A stretch of 64,000 bases of DNA from Staphylococcus pseudoxylosus (GTDB lineage Bacteria; Bacillota; Bacilli; Staphylococcales; Staphylococcaceae). The notes under the pieces are model-generated. The model was not told the origin of the DNA. It did not search any database and was given only the letters and a program-made list of their open reading frames with translations. Every line of letters starts with the position of its first letter. Positions within the stretch are counted from its first letter, which is position 1. The stretch is from assembly GCF_003697915.1 (NCBI RefSeq), contig NZ_RCVN01000005.1:1-64000 (forward strand), written 5' to 3'. Made by a program: the position numbers and the translations under genes. Positions 54,040-64,000 of this stretch are shown here, one piece after another.

Positions 54040-55323
54040 ATGTCATCAATAGTAGTAGTTGGGACACAATGGGGAGACGAAGGTAAAGGTAAAATTACAG
54101 ATTTCTTAGCAGAACAAGCAGACGTTATTGCACGTTTTTCAGGCGGTAATAATGCAGGTCATACTATTAAATTTGGCGGAGAAACATATAAATTACACTT
54201 AGTACCATCTGGTATTTTTTATAAAGAAAAATTAGCAGTGATTGGTAACGGTGTCGTTGTAGATCCAGTGGCACTATTAAAAGAATTAGACGCTTTAAAT
54301 GAAAGAGGTATTTCGACAGATAACTTACGTATTTCAAACCGAGCACAAGTTATTTTACCTTATCATATTAAACAAGATGAATATGAAGAAGAACGTCGTG
54401 GAGATAATAAAATTGGTACAACGAAAAAAGGAATTGGCCCTGCTTACGTAGATAAAGCACAACGTATTGGTATTCGTGTTGCCGATTTATTAGACAAAGA
54501 AACATTCGAAAGATTATTAAAAGATAATATTGAATACAAAGGTGCATACTTCGAAGGCATGTTTGGTAAACCGTGTCCATCATTTGATGAAATCTTTGAA
54601 GCTTATTATGCAGCCGGCCAACGTTTAGCTCCATTCGTTACTGACACTGCAAAAGTTTTAGACGATGCATTTGTAGCAGAAGAAAAAGTATTATTTGAAG
54701 GTGCACAAGGTGTAATGTTAGACATCGATCATGGTACATACCCATTTGTTACTTCAAGTAACCCAGTTGCAGGTAATGTTACTGTGGGTGGCGGTGTAGG
54801 TCCAACATTCGTATCTAAAGTGATTGGTGTATGTAAAGCATATACATCACGTGTAGGCGACGGTCCATTCCCAACTGAACTATTTGATGATGACGGACAC
54901 CATATCCGTGAAGTAGGCCGTGAATACGGTACAACTACAGGTCGTCCACGCCGTGTAGGTTGGTTCGATTCAGTTGTATTACGTCACTCTCGCCGTGCGA
55001 GTGGTATTACAGACTTATCAATCAACTCTATTGATGTGTTAACAGGTCTAAAAGAAGTTAAAATCTGTACTGCTTATGAGTTAGACGGTAAAGAAATCAC
55101 TGAATATCCAGCAAACTTGAAAGATTTACAACGCTGTAAGCCAATCTTTGAAACATTGCCTGGTTGGACAGAAGATGTAACAGGTTGTCGTTCATTAGAT
55201 GAATTACCTGATAACGCACGTAGATATTTAGAGCGTATCTCTGAATTAAGTGATGTTAAGATTTCTATCTTCTCAGTAGGTCCAGATCGTAATCAAACCA
55301 ACTTATTAAGTTCATTATGGTAA
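54040..55323 (+). CDS. purA: adenylosuccinate synthetase
   Basis: A 427-residue GTP-dependent ligase. WGDEGKGK near residue 11, GNNAGHT near residue 37 and the C-terminal VGPDRNQT are conserved. It joins IMP and aspartate on the way to AMP. ATG follows TTGGAGGTG. It is transcribed alone from its own promoter. Confidence 0.97.
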   Translation: MSSIVVVGTQWGDEGKGKITDFLAEQADVIARFSGGNNAGHTIKFGGETYKLHLVPSGIFYKEKLAVIGNGVVVDPVALLKELDALNERGISTDNLRISNRAQVILPYHIKQDEYEEERRGDNKIGTTKKGIGPAYVDKAQRIGIRVADLLDKETFERLLKDNIEYKGAYFEGMFGKPCPSFDEIFEAYYAAGQRLAPFVTDTAKVLDDAFVAEEKVLFEGAQGVMLDIDHGTYPFVTSSNPVAGNVTVGGGVGPTFVSKVIGVCKAYTSRVGDGPFPTELFDDDGHHIREVGREYGTTTGRPRRVGWFDSVVLRHSRRASGITDLSINSIDVLTGLKEVKICTAYELDGKEITEYPANLKDLQRCKPIFETLPGWTEDVTGCRSLDELPDNARRYLERISELSDVKISIFSVGPDRNQTNLLSSLW

Positions 55324-55351
55324 GCAAATAGTGCCATTGAACCTCTATTAA

Positions 55352-55410
55352 AAGAAAACCTTGTAGTCATTCATTTTGTAAAAAATGATTTGGCTACAAG
55401 GTTTTTTGTA
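55352..55410. terminator. bidirectional terminator after purA
   Basis: AAAACCTTGTAG pairs with CTACAAGGTTTT, with an interior AATCATTTTT-type stem. It serves purA and the converging glycosyltransferase. Confidence 0.88.
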
Positions 55411-55415
55411 TATAT

Positions 55416-56633
55416 TTATTTTTGCATTATGCAATGCGCGTCACGAAACTCTAAAATTTTATTCGCGGCTAATTCATAACCGTATTGTTCACTATGTGAA
55501 GGGTCTTTAATCATATCTATATTGTTTTGGTATTCTTCTAAATGATTAAGCATTGTTAATACGGTTTGTTTCAATTGTTCTACAGTAAAAGTTTCGGAAT
55601 TTAATTGTTGCCCGATATTTAAATCTTCTATTTGTTGTGCTACAACGGGTTGGTCTGCATTTTGTGGAAAAGCTAGCATAGGTACGCCCATCATAATTGC
55701 TTCATTTGCACTATTCATACCTGCATGTGTCAAGAATAATGAAGTGTATTGCAGTAATTCAGTTTGAGGTACAAATGACTTTATAATAAAGTTGGAAGGC
55801 ACTTCATCAAAATCCTCTATACGATTCGTTTCTCCAATAGAAACTACAACTGTGGCGTCAATATCAGCTAATGCTTTAAAACACTTATTGAAAAACGGTA
55901 TATTTTCATTAAAAACAGTACCTAAAGAAATGTAGATAATTGGTTTAGACTGATCAATTTCTGCCATGAAGTCCGAAGGCTGTGGCATGATGACAGACGG
56001 TCCAGCAAAGAAATAGCGATTACTGTCAAATGTATCAGAGTTAATTTGGAAGTTTCGCATGACGTATGAAATATTTAAGTCGCCTGGATTATTCATCACT
56101 TCAAATCTTGAAGGAATTGAAATATCATAAGTTTGTTCTAAACGTGTCTTTAAAGTAATAAACGCTTTGTCAGCTTCATCTTTTGCTTCAGCACTTAAAT
56201 TTACGTTCAATTGATTTGTGAATTGCTCAAATGAATCTTTAGTGTGTGCAAATGTTGTAATAGAAGAAATAGCAGGAATACCTAATTTTTGAGCCAACAT
56301 ATAGCCGCATCCAAACATAGAATCATAAATCATATAGTCATAGTGTTCATTTTCGATGTTTTTTAATATTTTTGGTAAGAACAGATCTGTCGTATTTAAC
56401 AAGCCATTCATGACATTAAAGAGATTATCACGTCCATAAGTCGAAAAATGAGTCATCATATCATCTGAATTAAATGTACGTATTTCTACGCCAATATCCT
56501 GAAGCCTATCTGTGAATTTATCAGTTGCGTAATATACAACTTCCTCGCCTTTCTCTACTAATGTTTTACAAACGGCTACTGTTGGATTTACATGTCCTGC
56601 AGAACCTGGGTTAATAAATAGTACTTTTGCCAA
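55416..56633 (-). CDS. MGT-type GT1 glycosyltransferase
   Basis: A 405-residue GT-B glycosyltransferase of family GT1, macrolide glycosyltransferase branch. The N-terminus FINPGSAGHVNPT carries the conserved His. The C-terminal nucleotide-sugar motif has LTHAGMNSANEAIMMG, PMLAFPQNADQPVVA and an acidic pair before it. It transfers a sugar from a UDP donor to a small hydrophobic acceptor such as a macrolide, flavonoid or lipid; the acceptor is unknown. TTG at 56633 follows GGAGG with 7 bases between. It lies between purA and the tRNA pair on the opposite strand, where staphylococci usually have no gene, suggesting an insertion. Confidence 0.88.
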   Translation of the reverse strand: MAKVLFINPGSAGHVNPTVAVCKTLVEKGEEVVYYATDKFTDRLQDIGVEIRTFNSDDMMTHFSTYGRDNLFNVMNGLLNTTDLFLPKILKNIENEHYDYMIYDSMFGCGYMLAQKLGIPAISSITTFAHTKDSFEQFTNQLNVNLSAEAKDEADKAFITLKTRLEQTYDISIPSRFEVMNNPGDLNISYVMRNFQINSDTFDSNRYFFAGPSVIMPQPSDFMAEIDQSKPIIYISLGTVFNENIPFFNKCFKALADIDATVVVSIGETNRIEDFDEVPSNFIIKSFVPQTELLQYTSLFLTHAGMNSANEAIMMGVPMLAFPQNADQPVVAQQIEDLNIGQQLNSETFTVEQLKQTVLTMLNHLEEYQNNIDMIKDPSHSEQYGYELAANKILEFRDAHCIMQK

Positions 56634-56892
56634 TTGAGTGCCTCCTCATATGTATTATTTAATTATTTTATCAAAATACATAGAAAACATAAAATATTTC
56701 AAATTTAATAAATAGGTTTACTATTAAAGTTTAATGCATTGTTATTGGTATTTTAGTAGTGATACTTAAAGTTTGAGTGCTATTTTGTCGGGCTTTCATC
56801 ACATTTTTATAGTTTTTTATAGGTATTGGTAAAAAAGTTACACATTATACAATTAAGATAGAAAATTATACTAATTTAATTTAAAAAAGAGC
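56634..56892. other. gap between glycosyltransferase and tRNA promoter
   Basis: Together with the tRNA promoter this makes about 300 bp without a gene. AT-rich; no other structure named. Confidence 0.4.
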
Positions 56893-56921
56893 TTGTCATC
56901 CTATGAAAGAGTTGGTATAAT
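56893..56921 (+). promoter_or_regulatory. promoter of the tRNA-Glu/tRNA-Asp pair
   Basis: TTGTCA (56893-56898) and TATAAT (56916-56921) with a 17-bp spacer, ending 19 bp before tRNA-Glu. It is one of the clearest sigma-A promoters in the window. Confidence 0.88.
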
Positions 56922-56940
56922 TTATTTTGTGCTTAAGAGA

Positions 56941-57015
56941 GGCTCCTTGGTCAAGCGGTTAAGACACCGCCCTTTCACGGCGGTAACACGGGTTCGAGTC
57001 CCGTAGGAGTCACCA
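56941..57015 (+). tRNA. tRNA-Glu (TTC)
   Basis: Acceptor arms GGCTCCT and AGGAGTC pair, with encoded CCA. The anticodon loop CTTTCAC gives TTC. The T arm has GGGTTCGAGTCCC. Confidence 0.97.
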
Positions 57016-57023
57016 TTTTTTTA

Positions 57024-57096
57024 GGTCTCGTAGTGTAGCGGTTAACACGCCTGCCTGTCACGCAGGAGATCGCGGGTTCGATTCCCGTCGAGACCG
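57024..57096 (+). tRNA. tRNA-Asp (GTC)
   Basis: Acceptor arms GGTCTCG and CGAGACC pair. The anticodon loop CTGTCAC gives GTC. The T arm has GGGTTCGATTCCC. The discriminator is G and CCA is not encoded, so it must be added after transcription. Confidence 0.96.
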
Positions 57097-57098
57097 TA

Positions 57099-57131
57099 TA
57101 ATGCCCATCCAACAGGATGGGCATTTTTTTG
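57099..57131 (+). terminator. tRNA operon terminator
   Basis: AATGCCCATCC pairs with GGATGGGCATT around AACA, followed by T run. Confidence 0.92.
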
Positions 57132-57512
57132 TATATATTTTTTTAATTACTACTTGATTAGACTTCAGTATACATTGCTAATCTAGCAAGTATAATATTT
57201 TTGTAGTTACGTCAGGATAAAAAGAATTTATAAGTATTAAATATAGGAGGAAAGTAGATTTTTATTTCGTAAGTAAATTGTGTAAGCAATTAATTCGAAC
57301 GTAAACGCAATATTGTTTAGACTGGAAATATCTATTCATGACTCGAAGAGTACCCATTTTATAGCAACAATGTTATAATTTTACAATATACAATTTTAAT
57401 TTTCTATTTAGAAAAATAGAATTGAAGTGCCATAAATGGTAAATTATATTATAGAGATGTGCGTAGAATTTAATGTAAATGTACTACAATATAGAAATGA
57501 GGTTTATAAAAT
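57132..57512. other. walR upstream region
   Basis: A 381-bp AT-rich gap. It must hold the walRKHI promoter, but I could not pick one pair of boxes with confidence. No gene seen. Confidence 0.45.
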
Positions 57513-58214
57513 ATGGCTAGAAAAGTTGTTGTAGTCGATGATGAAAAACCAATTGCTGACATTTTAGAATTTAATTTAAAAAAAGAAGGGTACGAAGTAT
57601 TTTGTGCCTATGATGGAAATGATGCAGTAGATTTAATATATGATGAAGAGCCAGATATCGTGTTGTTAGATATCATGTTACCTGGTCGTGATGGCATGGA
57701 AGTCTGCCGTGAAGTACGTAAAAAATATGAAATGCCAATCATTATGTTAACTGCAAAAGATTCAGAAATAGATAAAGTATTAGGTCTTGAGCTAGGTGCC
57801 GATGACTATGTGACGAAACCATTTAGCACACGTGAATTAATCGCACGTGTGAAAGCAAATTTACGTCGTCATTATTCGCAACCAGCACAAGAAATTAACG
57901 ACGAATCTAATGAAATTACTATAAAAGATATCGTTATCTATCCAGATGCTTATTCTATTAAAAAACGTGGCGGTGACATCGAATTAACACACCGTGAATT
58001 CGAACTATTCCATTATTTATCTAAACATATGGGGCAAGTCATGACACGCGAACATTTATTACAAACCGTTTGGGGCTATGACTATTTTGGCGATGTGCGT
58101 ACTGTAGACGTTACAATTCGACGCTTACGTGAAAAAATTGAGGATGATCCATCTCATCCAGAATATATAGTGACACGCCGTGGTGTTGGATATTTCCTCC
58201 AACAACATGATTAG
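57513..58214 (+). CDS. walR: essential response regulator WalR
   Basis: A 233-residue OmpR-family regulator. The receiver domain has phospho-acceptor Asp53 ([11 protein letters not shown]) and Lys in TKPF; the C-terminal winged helix ends [10 protein letters not shown]. It controls cell-wall hydrolases and is essential in low-GC Firmicutes. ATG follows GAGG. It heads the wal operon with walK 12 bp later. Confidence 0.97.
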   Translation: MARKVVVVDDEKPIADILEFNLKKEGYEVFCAYDGNDAVDLIYDEEPDIVLLDIMLPGRDGMEVCREVRKKYEMPIIMLTAKDSEIDKVLGLELGADDYVTKPFSTRELIARVKANLRRHYSQPAQEINDESNEITIKDIVIYPDAYSIKKRGGDIELTHREFELFHYLSKHMGQVMTREHLLQTVWGYDYFGDVRTVDVTIRRLREKIEDDPSHPEYIVTRRGVGYFLQQHD

Positions 58215-58226
58215 AGGCCATGTTAA

Positions 58227-60059
58227 ATGAAATGGCTTAAACATTTTCAATCCTTACACACGAAACTTGTTATCGTCTATGTATTGCTGATTATAATCGG
58301 TATGCAAATTATCGGTTTATATTTTACGAATAGTCTTGAAAAAGAATTAACACAAACATTTAAAAATAATATTTCGCAATATGCGAAACAAATAGAAATT
58401 AATATTGAAAAGGTCTACGACGAAGATAATTCGGTAAATGCTCAAAAAGAAGTTCAAAACTTATTGAATGAGTATGCTAATAGACAAGAAATAGAAGAAA
58501 TTCGCTTTATTGATAAAGATCAAATTATCATGGCTACTTCAAAGCAGTCTACCCGTAGTCTAATAAATCAAAAAGCCAATGATAATTCTATTCAAAAAGC
58601 ACTGTCGCTAGGTGAAATCAATAGCCATACCGTATTAAAAGATTACGGTAATGGTAAACAGCGTGTCTGGGTATATAACTTACCTGTTAAAACATCTAAC
58701 GATGGTACGATTGGTGACGTTTATATCGAAGCAGATATAAACGATGTATATAACCAGTTAAGTAATATCAACCAAATCTTTATCGTTGGTACAGGGATTT
58801 CATTGTTAATTACAGTAATCCTCGGGTTCTTTATTGCACGTACAATTACGAAACCCATTACAGACATGCGGAACCAGACCGTAGAAATGTCTAAAGGTAA
58901 CTATACGCAACGTGTAAAAATTTATGGTAACGATGAAATTGGTGAGCTCGCACTCGCCTTCAATAACCTATCTAAACGTGTACAAGAAGCACAGGCAAAT
59001 ACCGAAAGTGAAAAACGGCGTCTTGATTCCGTTATCACACACATGAGTGATGGTATTATCGCAACAGATCGACGCGGACGTATACGTATTGTTAATGATA
59101 TGGCATTAACGATGATGGGCACAATGAAAGAAGATATTATTGGTGATTATATGCTTAACGTATTGAATCTTGAAGAAGATTTCTCATTAGATGAAATTCA
59201 AGAGAATAACGATAGTTTCTTGTTAGACATCAATGAGACGGAAGGCATTATCGTTCGAGTTAACTTTAGTACGATTGTTCAAGAAACCGGCTTTGTCACA
59301 GGTTATATCGCCGTGCTACATGATGTAACTGAACAACAACAAGTTGAACGAGAACGTCGTGAATTCGTGGCTAACGTGTCTCACGAATTACGTACACCAC
59401 TGACTTCGATGAACAGTTATATCGAAGCATTAGAAGGTGGTGCGTGGAAAGATGACGACCTAGCACCACAATTCCTATCCGTTACACGTGAAGAAACAGA
59501 ACGTATGATTCGTCTTGTAAACGATTTACTACAATTATCTAAGATGGACAACGAATCTGATCAAATTACTAAAGAGATCGTAGACTTTAATATGTTTATC
59601 AATAAAATCATTAATCGTCACGAGATGTCTGCGAAAGATACGACATTTATCCGTGAAATTCCAAAACAAACGATCTTTACTGAAATCGATCCAGATAAGA
59701 TGACACAAGTGTTTGATAACGTTATTACCAATGCGATGAAATATTCACGTGGTGATAAACGTGTTGAGTTTCACGTGAAACAGAATGCGTTATATAATCG
59801 TATGACGATTCGTGTGAAAGATAATGGTATTGGTATTCCAATCAATAAAGTAGATAAAATCTTTGACCGCTTCTATCGTGTAGATAAAGCACGTACGCGT
59901 AAGATGGGTGGTACAGGTCTAGGATTAGCTATATCTAAAGAAATTGTAGAAGCTCACAATGGCCGTATATGGGCGAACAGTGTAGAAGGACAAGGCACGT
60001 CAATCTTTATTACGCTTCCATGTGAAGTTTTAGAAGATGGTGATTGGGATGCGGAGTAA
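58227..60059 (+). CDS. walK: essential sensor histidine kinase WalK
   Basis: A 610-residue sensor. TM1 (about 14-32), an extracellular domain (about 35-180), TM2 (about 184-204), HAMP (about 205-255), PAS (about 260-370), the HisKA domain with phospho-acceptor His386 in [11 protein letters not shown], and HATPase with GTGLGLAIS. It phosphorylates WalR. The gene contains a near-perfect parS site (59767-59782). It overlaps walH by 11 nt. Confidence 0.97.
   Translation: MKWLKHFQSLHTKLVIVYVLLIIIGMQIIGLYFTNSLEKELTQTFKNNISQYAKQIEINIEKVYDEDNSVNAQKEVQNLLNEYANRQEIEEIRFIDKDQIIMATSKQSTRSLINQKANDNSIQKALSLGEINSHTVLKDYGNGKQRVWVYNLPVKTSNDGTIGDVYIEADINDVYNQLSNINQIFIVGTGISLLITVILGFFIARTITKPITDMRNQTVEMSKGNYTQRVKIYGNDEIGELALAFNNLSKRVQEAQANTESEKRRLDSVITHMSDGIIATDRRGRIRIVNDMALTMMGTMKEDIIGDYMLNVLNLEEDFSLDEIQENNDSFLLDINETEGIIVRVNFSTIVQETGFVTGYIAVLHDVTEQQQVERERREFVANVSHELRTPLTSMNSYIEALEGGAWKDDDLAPQFLSVTREETERMIRLVNDLLQLSKMDNESDQITKEIVDFNMFINKIINRHEMSAKDTTFIREIPKQTIFTEIDPDKMTQVFDNVITNAMKYSRGDKRVEFHVKQNALYNRMTIRVKDNGIGIPINKVDKIFDRFYRVDKARTRKMGGTGLGLAISKEIVEAHNGRIWANSVEGQGTSIFITLPCEVLEDGDWDAE
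59767..59782. promoter_or_regulatory. parS site inside walK
   Basis: AGTTTCACGTGAAACA matches the ParB-binding consensus TGTTTCACGTGAAACA at 15 of 16 positions, and its inner 14 bp form a perfect palindrome. It lies in the kinase coding sequence about 26 kb from oriC. Confidence 0.9.
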
Positions 60060-61386
60060 AGAGTTAATCAAATCCATAATCCTTATCCTTCTTGTATTAA
60101 TGAGTGCGGTTTTAACATATATGACCTGGAATTTCTCACCTGATTTAGCCAATGTGGATAAGCAACAAGATAATAAAGAAACAGAAGCTAAGACGATAGG
60201 GAAGCCATTAGATCAAGGAATGGATAAAGTGGTTACACCCTATCAGGTAATTCATTCTAAAGGTGAAGATTCTGAAGGTATGGAAGCGACGAAAAGTAAT
60301 GTAGAAGCAACATTGAAACCATTGAAGAATCATCGTGTATTACGTTCAGAGCAAATGCATAGTAACCATAACTTAATTATCCCAGATCTTAGTGATGAAT
60401 TTTTAGTATTGGATTTTACGTATGATATGCCATTAGCAACTTATTTAGGTCAAGCCTTGAATATTAACGCTAAAGTGCCAAACAATTTTAAATTCGATCG
60501 CTTAATCGTCGACAATAATAAAGATGGTACAGTGAAGCTCTATGCGATTAGTAAAGATCGCCATAACGTTGTGCGTATGACAACGTCTGCTAAACTCAGC
60601 CAATTTGAAAAGGTAATGAAGCAGCAACAGAAAAATATGCAGCCTTATACTGAGATTATTACGAATAAAGATACGATTGATAAGGCTACACATATTTTCG
60701 CGCCAAAAGCGCCTAAAGGCTTGAAATCATATCACACGATTTATAATCGCATTAGTGTAGATACGATGAATGCCATACTATTTAATGACTCTGTCGTTGT
60801 GCGTAGTTCGAAAAGCGGTAACGCAACATATAATAATAATACGGGCGTTGCCAATTATAGCGATGACAGTGAAAAATACCGCTATACTAATCTCTCAGAA
60901 GATGAAAATCGTTCTACTAATATGAAAGAAAGCATACCGAGTACCTTTGATTATATAAACAATCACGGTGGCTTTACAGATGATTTCAGGTTATTCAATG
61001 TGGATAACAAGACTGGTGAACTGACATATCAAATGTTCTTAAACGGTCGTCCAACGTTTAATAATGATGATCTTAATAACATTAAAGTATCATGGGGCGA
61101 TAAAGGCGTCTTTAGTTATGCACGTGCACTATTGAAAGCCAATGTAACGATTGATAGTGGTGAAGACGAGGTTAAACTACCTGGTGCTGAGACTGTACGT
61201 GCAGAGTTAGCAAACAATCCAGAGATTAACTTTGAAGAAGTAACAAACATGACGATCGGCTACAATATGGATAACAAACCAGATAATACCGATATTGAAA
61301 TCCAACGCAATAGTGAATTCAAACCACAATGGTATGTACAATATGATGGTGAATGGCGTGCATACAGTGATGGGGGGCTAGAATAA
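60049..61386 (+). CDS. walH: WalRK regulatory protein WalH
   Basis: A 445-residue protein (YycH) with one N-terminal membrane helix (about 10-28) and an extracellular domain. It modulates WalK with WalI. ATG at 60049 gives the usual length; it overlaps the walK end, so translation is coupled. The stop abuts the walI start. Confidence 0.93.
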   Translation: MRSKELIKSIILILLVLMSAVLTYMTWNFSPDLANVDKQQDNKETEAKTIGKPLDQGMDKVVTPYQVIHSKGEDSEGMEATKSNVEATLKPLKNHRVLRSEQMHSNHNLIIPDLSDEFLVLDFTYDMPLATYLGQALNINAKVPNNFKFDRLIVDNNKDGTVKLYAISKDRHNVVRMTTSAKLSQFEKVMKQQQKNMQPYTEIITNKDTIDKATHIFAPKAPKGLKSYHTIYNRISVDTMNAILFNDSVVVRSSKSGNATYNNNTGVANYSDDSEKYRYTNLSEDENRSTNMKESIPSTFDYINNHGGFTDDFRLFNVDNKTGELTYQMFLNGRPTFNNDDLNNIKVSWGDKGVFSYARALLKANVTIDSGEDEVKLPGAETVRAELANNPEINFEEVTNMTIGYNMDNKPDNTDIEIQRNSEFKPQWYVQYDGEWRAYSDGGLE

Positions 61387-62169
61387 ATGAACTGGAAACG
61401 TACAAAAACATTATTTATTATCGTCTTTATTCTAGTAAATATTGGCTTAGTCATTATCTATATTGATAAGGTGAATAAGTCACATATCAATGATAGTGAA
61501 GTTGAAAATGCTGTGGATTTTAAACAAGAAGAAATTAAAATTCCAGACAACCTCCCAAGTGTTAAAAATTTAAAAATGCAGTTGCTAACCGCGCGTTCAT
61601 TTGATTTTTCATCCTATGCTAAAGCGCATTCTGATATATCGAGTGAACAATCAGGTGCCATGGCTAAAGGTGACATTAGTAGTCCTATCGACGTCAGCAA
61701 TGATCAATACACCGACTTAAAGACATATGTCAAAGATAAGGTGTATAAAGGTAAAGACTATGAAATGAGTAACATAGACAACAAAAACGTAACGTTTGAA
61801 CAAACTTACGAAGATTATCCAATTATGAATAACAATAAAGCGAGATTAAAATTTAATATAAATAATGATGGTAAAGCTTCAAGCTATAAACAAACGGCAA
61901 TGAAATCTATCACACCATCAGAAGGCGCTAACAACGAGAAAAAACAAGTGAATACGGCGAGAAGCGCAATAGAAGCCCTTTACTTTAACCGTTATCTTAA
62001 ACGCAACGATGAAGTTACTAACGCAAGACTTGGTTACTACACGGTTGTGAAAGAGCCCAATGTGCAAGTACTCGAAGCCAATTGGGAGATCAAAGTAAAA
62101 CACGGAGAAAAGATTAAAACTTACTATGTTGAAGCCGTATCTGATAGCCCGAAAGTAATTGAAGAATAA
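61387..62169 (+). CDS. walI: WalRK regulatory protein WalI
   Basis: A 260-residue protein (YycI) with one N-terminal membrane helix (about 7-27) and an extracellular domain with the YycH/YycI fold. It interacts with WalH and WalK. Its ATG follows the walH stop directly. In most staphylococci walJ comes next; here a terminator and a transporter follow. Confidence 0.93.
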   Translation: MNWKRTKTLFIIVFILVNIGLVIIYIDKVNKSHINDSEVENAVDFKQEEIKIPDNLPSVKNLKMQLLTARSFDFSSYAKAHSDISSEQSGAMAKGDISSPIDVSNDQYTDLKTYVKDKVYKGKDYEMSNIDNKNVTFEQTYEDYPIMNNNKARLKFNINNDGKASSYKQTAMKSITPSEGANNEKKQVNTARSAIEALYFNRYLKRNDEVTNARLGYYTVVKEPNVQVLEANWEIKVKHGEKIKTYYVEAVSDSPKVIEE

Positions 62170-62181
62170 TATAACTGATCG

Positions 62182-62215
62182 AACGCACGTCTCTTAAAGA
62201 GATGTGCGTTTTTTA
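62182..62215 (+). terminator. wal operon terminator
   Basis: AACGCACGTCTCT pairs with AGAGATGTGCGTT (one G-U) around a short loop, followed by T run. It ends the operon right after walI. Confidence 0.92.
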
Positions 62216-62271
62216 TACCCAAAAACAATAAGGAATGGCTTAACTCTCTAAGATAGACATAAACATTAATA

Positions 62272-62285
62272 AGAAAGCGTTTACA
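62272..62285. promoter_or_regulatory. cre site upstream of GPH transporter
   Basis: AGAAAGCGTTTACA matches the CcpA site TGWAANCGNTNWCA at all but the first position. It lies about 80 bp before the transporter start, so glucose repression is likely. Confidence 0.7.
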
Positions 62286-62366
62286 AAATTAAACTACAAT
62301 GATAATATTTCACTTAAGCTAGTTAGTTAATTTAAAAAACAAACCAACTAGCAAAGGGGGAATTCA

Positions 62367-63806
62367 ATGGATAAAATTTCGGGTACGCATGATAGTTCTT
62401 ATGTTGACGAAAGCCAAGTTAATGGTTCAACCAAGTTACGCACTTCTGAAAAAGTTGTATTTGGGGTAGGGGATTTTGGTGCTAATTACAGTTGGACTTT
62501 TATTGCATCATTTATCATTATTTATATGACAGATGTAGTAGGTATAGCAGGCTCAGTTATTGGAACTATTATACTTTTTTGTCGTTTTGCAGATGGTTTT
62601 TCAGACATTTTTATGGGCAGTATTATAGATAATACAAACACTAAAATGGGTAAAGCTAAGCCTTGGGTCTTTTGGACAGCACCTGTATTGGGCGTTTTAA
62701 CATTCATGTTATTTAATGTGCCAACATCGTTTAGTTATACAGGTCAAATTGCATATATTTTTATCGTATATTTTTTGATTTCAGTTATTTTTTATACAGC
62801 AAATAATGTTGCTTATTCATCACTAGTATCATTTATGACTAAAAATGAAAAAGATAGAGTTTCACTAGGAAGTATACGCTTCATATTTTCTAATATCAGT
62901 GTGTTATGTATAACAACTTTCACAGTCTATTTTGTAACAAGTTTTGGCGATAATCAGCAAGGTTGGACATATACCTCAGCTATATACGCGTTGTTATGTG
63001 CAATCCCATTAATGATTACAGGTTATTTTGTAAAAGAAAGAAATGTGGCCGAAAAGCAATATCATGAAGTTAAAAAAACAAAGCGTATTCCATTTAGTTT
63101 AATCATTAAATCTTTAATAACTGAAAAATATTTCCTGATTACAATCGTCTTATATTTATTATGGTATTTGAGACAAACGGATAATAGTATGAGAATCTAC
63201 TACGCAACGTACATTTTTAATGACGCCAATGTAATGGCAATGATGAGTATAGCGACACTATTGCCTACCATTTTAGGATTATTAGTAGCACCTCAATTTG
63301 CCGAAAAAGTAGGTATCAAAAATAGTATTATCATCGGGTTAATTATATCTATTATTTCGTATATTATGATGGGCATATTCTCAGAGAACTTAATACTTTT
63401 AGTCGTTGGATTAATTATTCATGGAATAGGGTTAGTGCCTTTTACAGCAGCATTAAGCGGTATTGTCGCAGATGTTGGAGATATTATTTATTGGAAGACG
63501 GGCGTACCAGTACAAGGCTCAATATTCAGTTTAGCAAGCGCTGGCATGAAGATTGGTTCAGGATTGCAATCTGCAATTGTTGGGTGGTCACTATCCGTAG
63601 GTGGCTATGTTGCCGGAGCCTCAGTTCAATCACAAAGTACCATTTTTGCTATAAAATCCATGCAGATTTATTTTCCATTATTAGCAGTCGCTATCGTAAC
63701 GATATTCGCATTATTTTTGAATTATGAAAAATTTATTAAACACATAAAAGAACAAATTAGAACAAATAACGTAGGTGAAATGAGAGACAAACAAATATAT
63801 AAATAA
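62367..63806 (+). CDS. GPH-family sugar transporter
   Basis: A 479-residue glycoside-pentoside-hexuronide:cation symporter with about 12 membrane helices. The family motif RFADGFSDIFMGSIIDNT followed by KMGKAKPW, and DVGDIIYWKTG in the second half, are clear. It should import a sugar, oligosaccharide or uronide with Na+ or H+. ATG follows AAAGGGGG. The beta-helix gene starts 14 bp later, so the substrate is probably a fragment of a polysaccharide or uronide handled by that protein. Confidence 0.92.
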   Translation: MDKISGTHDSSYVDESQVNGSTKLRTSEKVVFGVGDFGANYSWTFIASFIIIYMTDVVGIAGSVIGTIILFCRFADGFSDIFMGSIIDNTNTKMGKAKPWVFWTAPVLGVLTFMLFNVPTSFSYTGQIAYIFIVYFLISVIFYTANNVAYSSLVSFMTKNEKDRVSLGSIRFIFSNISVLCITTFTVYFVTSFGDNQQGWTYTSAIYALLCAIPLMITGYFVKERNVAEKQYHEVKKTKRIPFSLIIKSLITEKYFLITIVLYLLWYLRQTDNSMRIYYATYIFNDANVMAMMSIATLLPTILGLLVAPQFAEKVGIKNSIIIGLIISIISYIMMGIFSENLILLVVGLIIHGIGLVPFTAALSGIVADVGDIIYWKTGVPVQGSIFSLASAGMKIGSGLQSAIVGWSLSVGGYVAGASVQSQSTIFAIKSMQIYFPLLAVAIVTIFALFLNYEKFIKHIKEQIRTNNVGEMRDKQIYK

Positions 63807-63820
63807 AATGAGGGATTACT

Positions 63821-64000
63821 ATGACAAATTGTATTCATGTAGATAAAAAAGGTTCAGATTGTGGATTAGGTAATATTGAATCACCATTCTTAACAATAGA
63901 TAAAGCTGCTTCTGTTGCACAACCTGGGGACAGTATCATTGTGCATCAAGGGATATATCGCGAAGAAATAACACATATAAACACAGGATTAAGTGAGTCT
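63821..64000 (+). CDS. right-handed beta-helix protein, N-terminus (cut by window end)
   Basis: Sixty codons are visible from ATG 63821, after GAGG. The text IHVDKKGSDCGLGNIESPF then LTIDKAASVAQPGDSIIVHQ and GIYREEI matches the start of pectate-lyase-like, DUF1565-type beta-helix proteins, many of which cut or bind polysaccharides. No signal peptide is seen, so the protein is probably cytoplasmic. It forms an operon with the GPH transporter. Confidence 0.75.
   Translation, partial: MTNCIHVDKKGSDCGLGNIESPFLTIDKAASVAQPGDSIIVHQGIYREEITHINTGLSES

Noticed and set aside
63491..63727. 78-codon rightward frame within the GPH transporter
   Set aside because: It is an out-of-frame shadow of the transporter gene.

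Overview
The window is about 64 kb of low-GC Firmicutes chromosome around the replication origin of a Staphylococcus. The order rpmH, dnaA, dnaN, yaaA, recF, gyrB, gyrA, nnrD, hutH, serS, azlCD, metX, yybS, gdpP, rplI, dnaB, purA, tRNA-Glu, tRNA-Asp, walRKHI is the staphylococcal arrangement. On the other side of the origin, rnpA, mnmE, mnmG, rsmG and noc run leftward. GyrB, counted from its best-supported start, carries Gly85 and Lys140. These residues are reported as the basis of intrinsic novobiocin resistance in S. saprophyticus, so a coagulase-negative species of the novobiocin-resistant saprophyticus/xylosus group is most likely. I cannot name the species.

Left arm (1-25.7 kb) is accessory or variable. 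It holds a two-gene set of unknown membrane proteins, one a 639-residue coiled-coil protein with a C-terminal membrane anchor (0.2-2.7 kb). Next is a large nonribosomal peptide synthetase (C-A-PCP-C) that stops exactly at the end of its second condensation domain, with a short-chain dehydrogenase upstream (3.3-8.7 kb). A CGNR regulator then faces a frameshifted alpha/beta hydrolase, and a TetR regulator faces an SDR-fold protein that lacks the catalytic Tyr and Lys. An amino-acid permease, an aldo/keto reductase, a Fur-boxed siderophore-binding lipoprotein, Fur-boxed feoAB with its small Cys-rich partner, a TipA-like MerR regulator, an amber-interrupted small gene, a membrane-bound XRE regulator, glpT and cstA follow.

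Core (25.7-62.2 kb): noc, rsmG, mnmG, mnmE, rnpA and rpmH run leftward. Next comes a bipartite origin: a cluster of DnaA boxes before dnaA, then boxes, a DnaA-trio element and an AT-rich stretch between dnaA and dnaN. The rightward replication and housekeeping genes follow. serS has a T-box leader and metX a SAM riboswitch, each with its own terminator. A near-perfect parS site lies inside walK.

Two insertions interrupt the usual order: a glycosyltransferase of the macrolide-glycosyltransferase type between purA and the tRNA pair, and a GPH-type sugar transporter plus a beta-helix protein (cut by the window end) directly after walI, where walJ is expected. A near-consensus cre site before the transporter suggests carbon catabolite control.

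The most unusual items are the truncated NRPS locus, the unknown coiled-coil/two-TM pair, the in-gene parS, the interrupted genes, and several perfect inverted repeats between divergent genes that look like operators.
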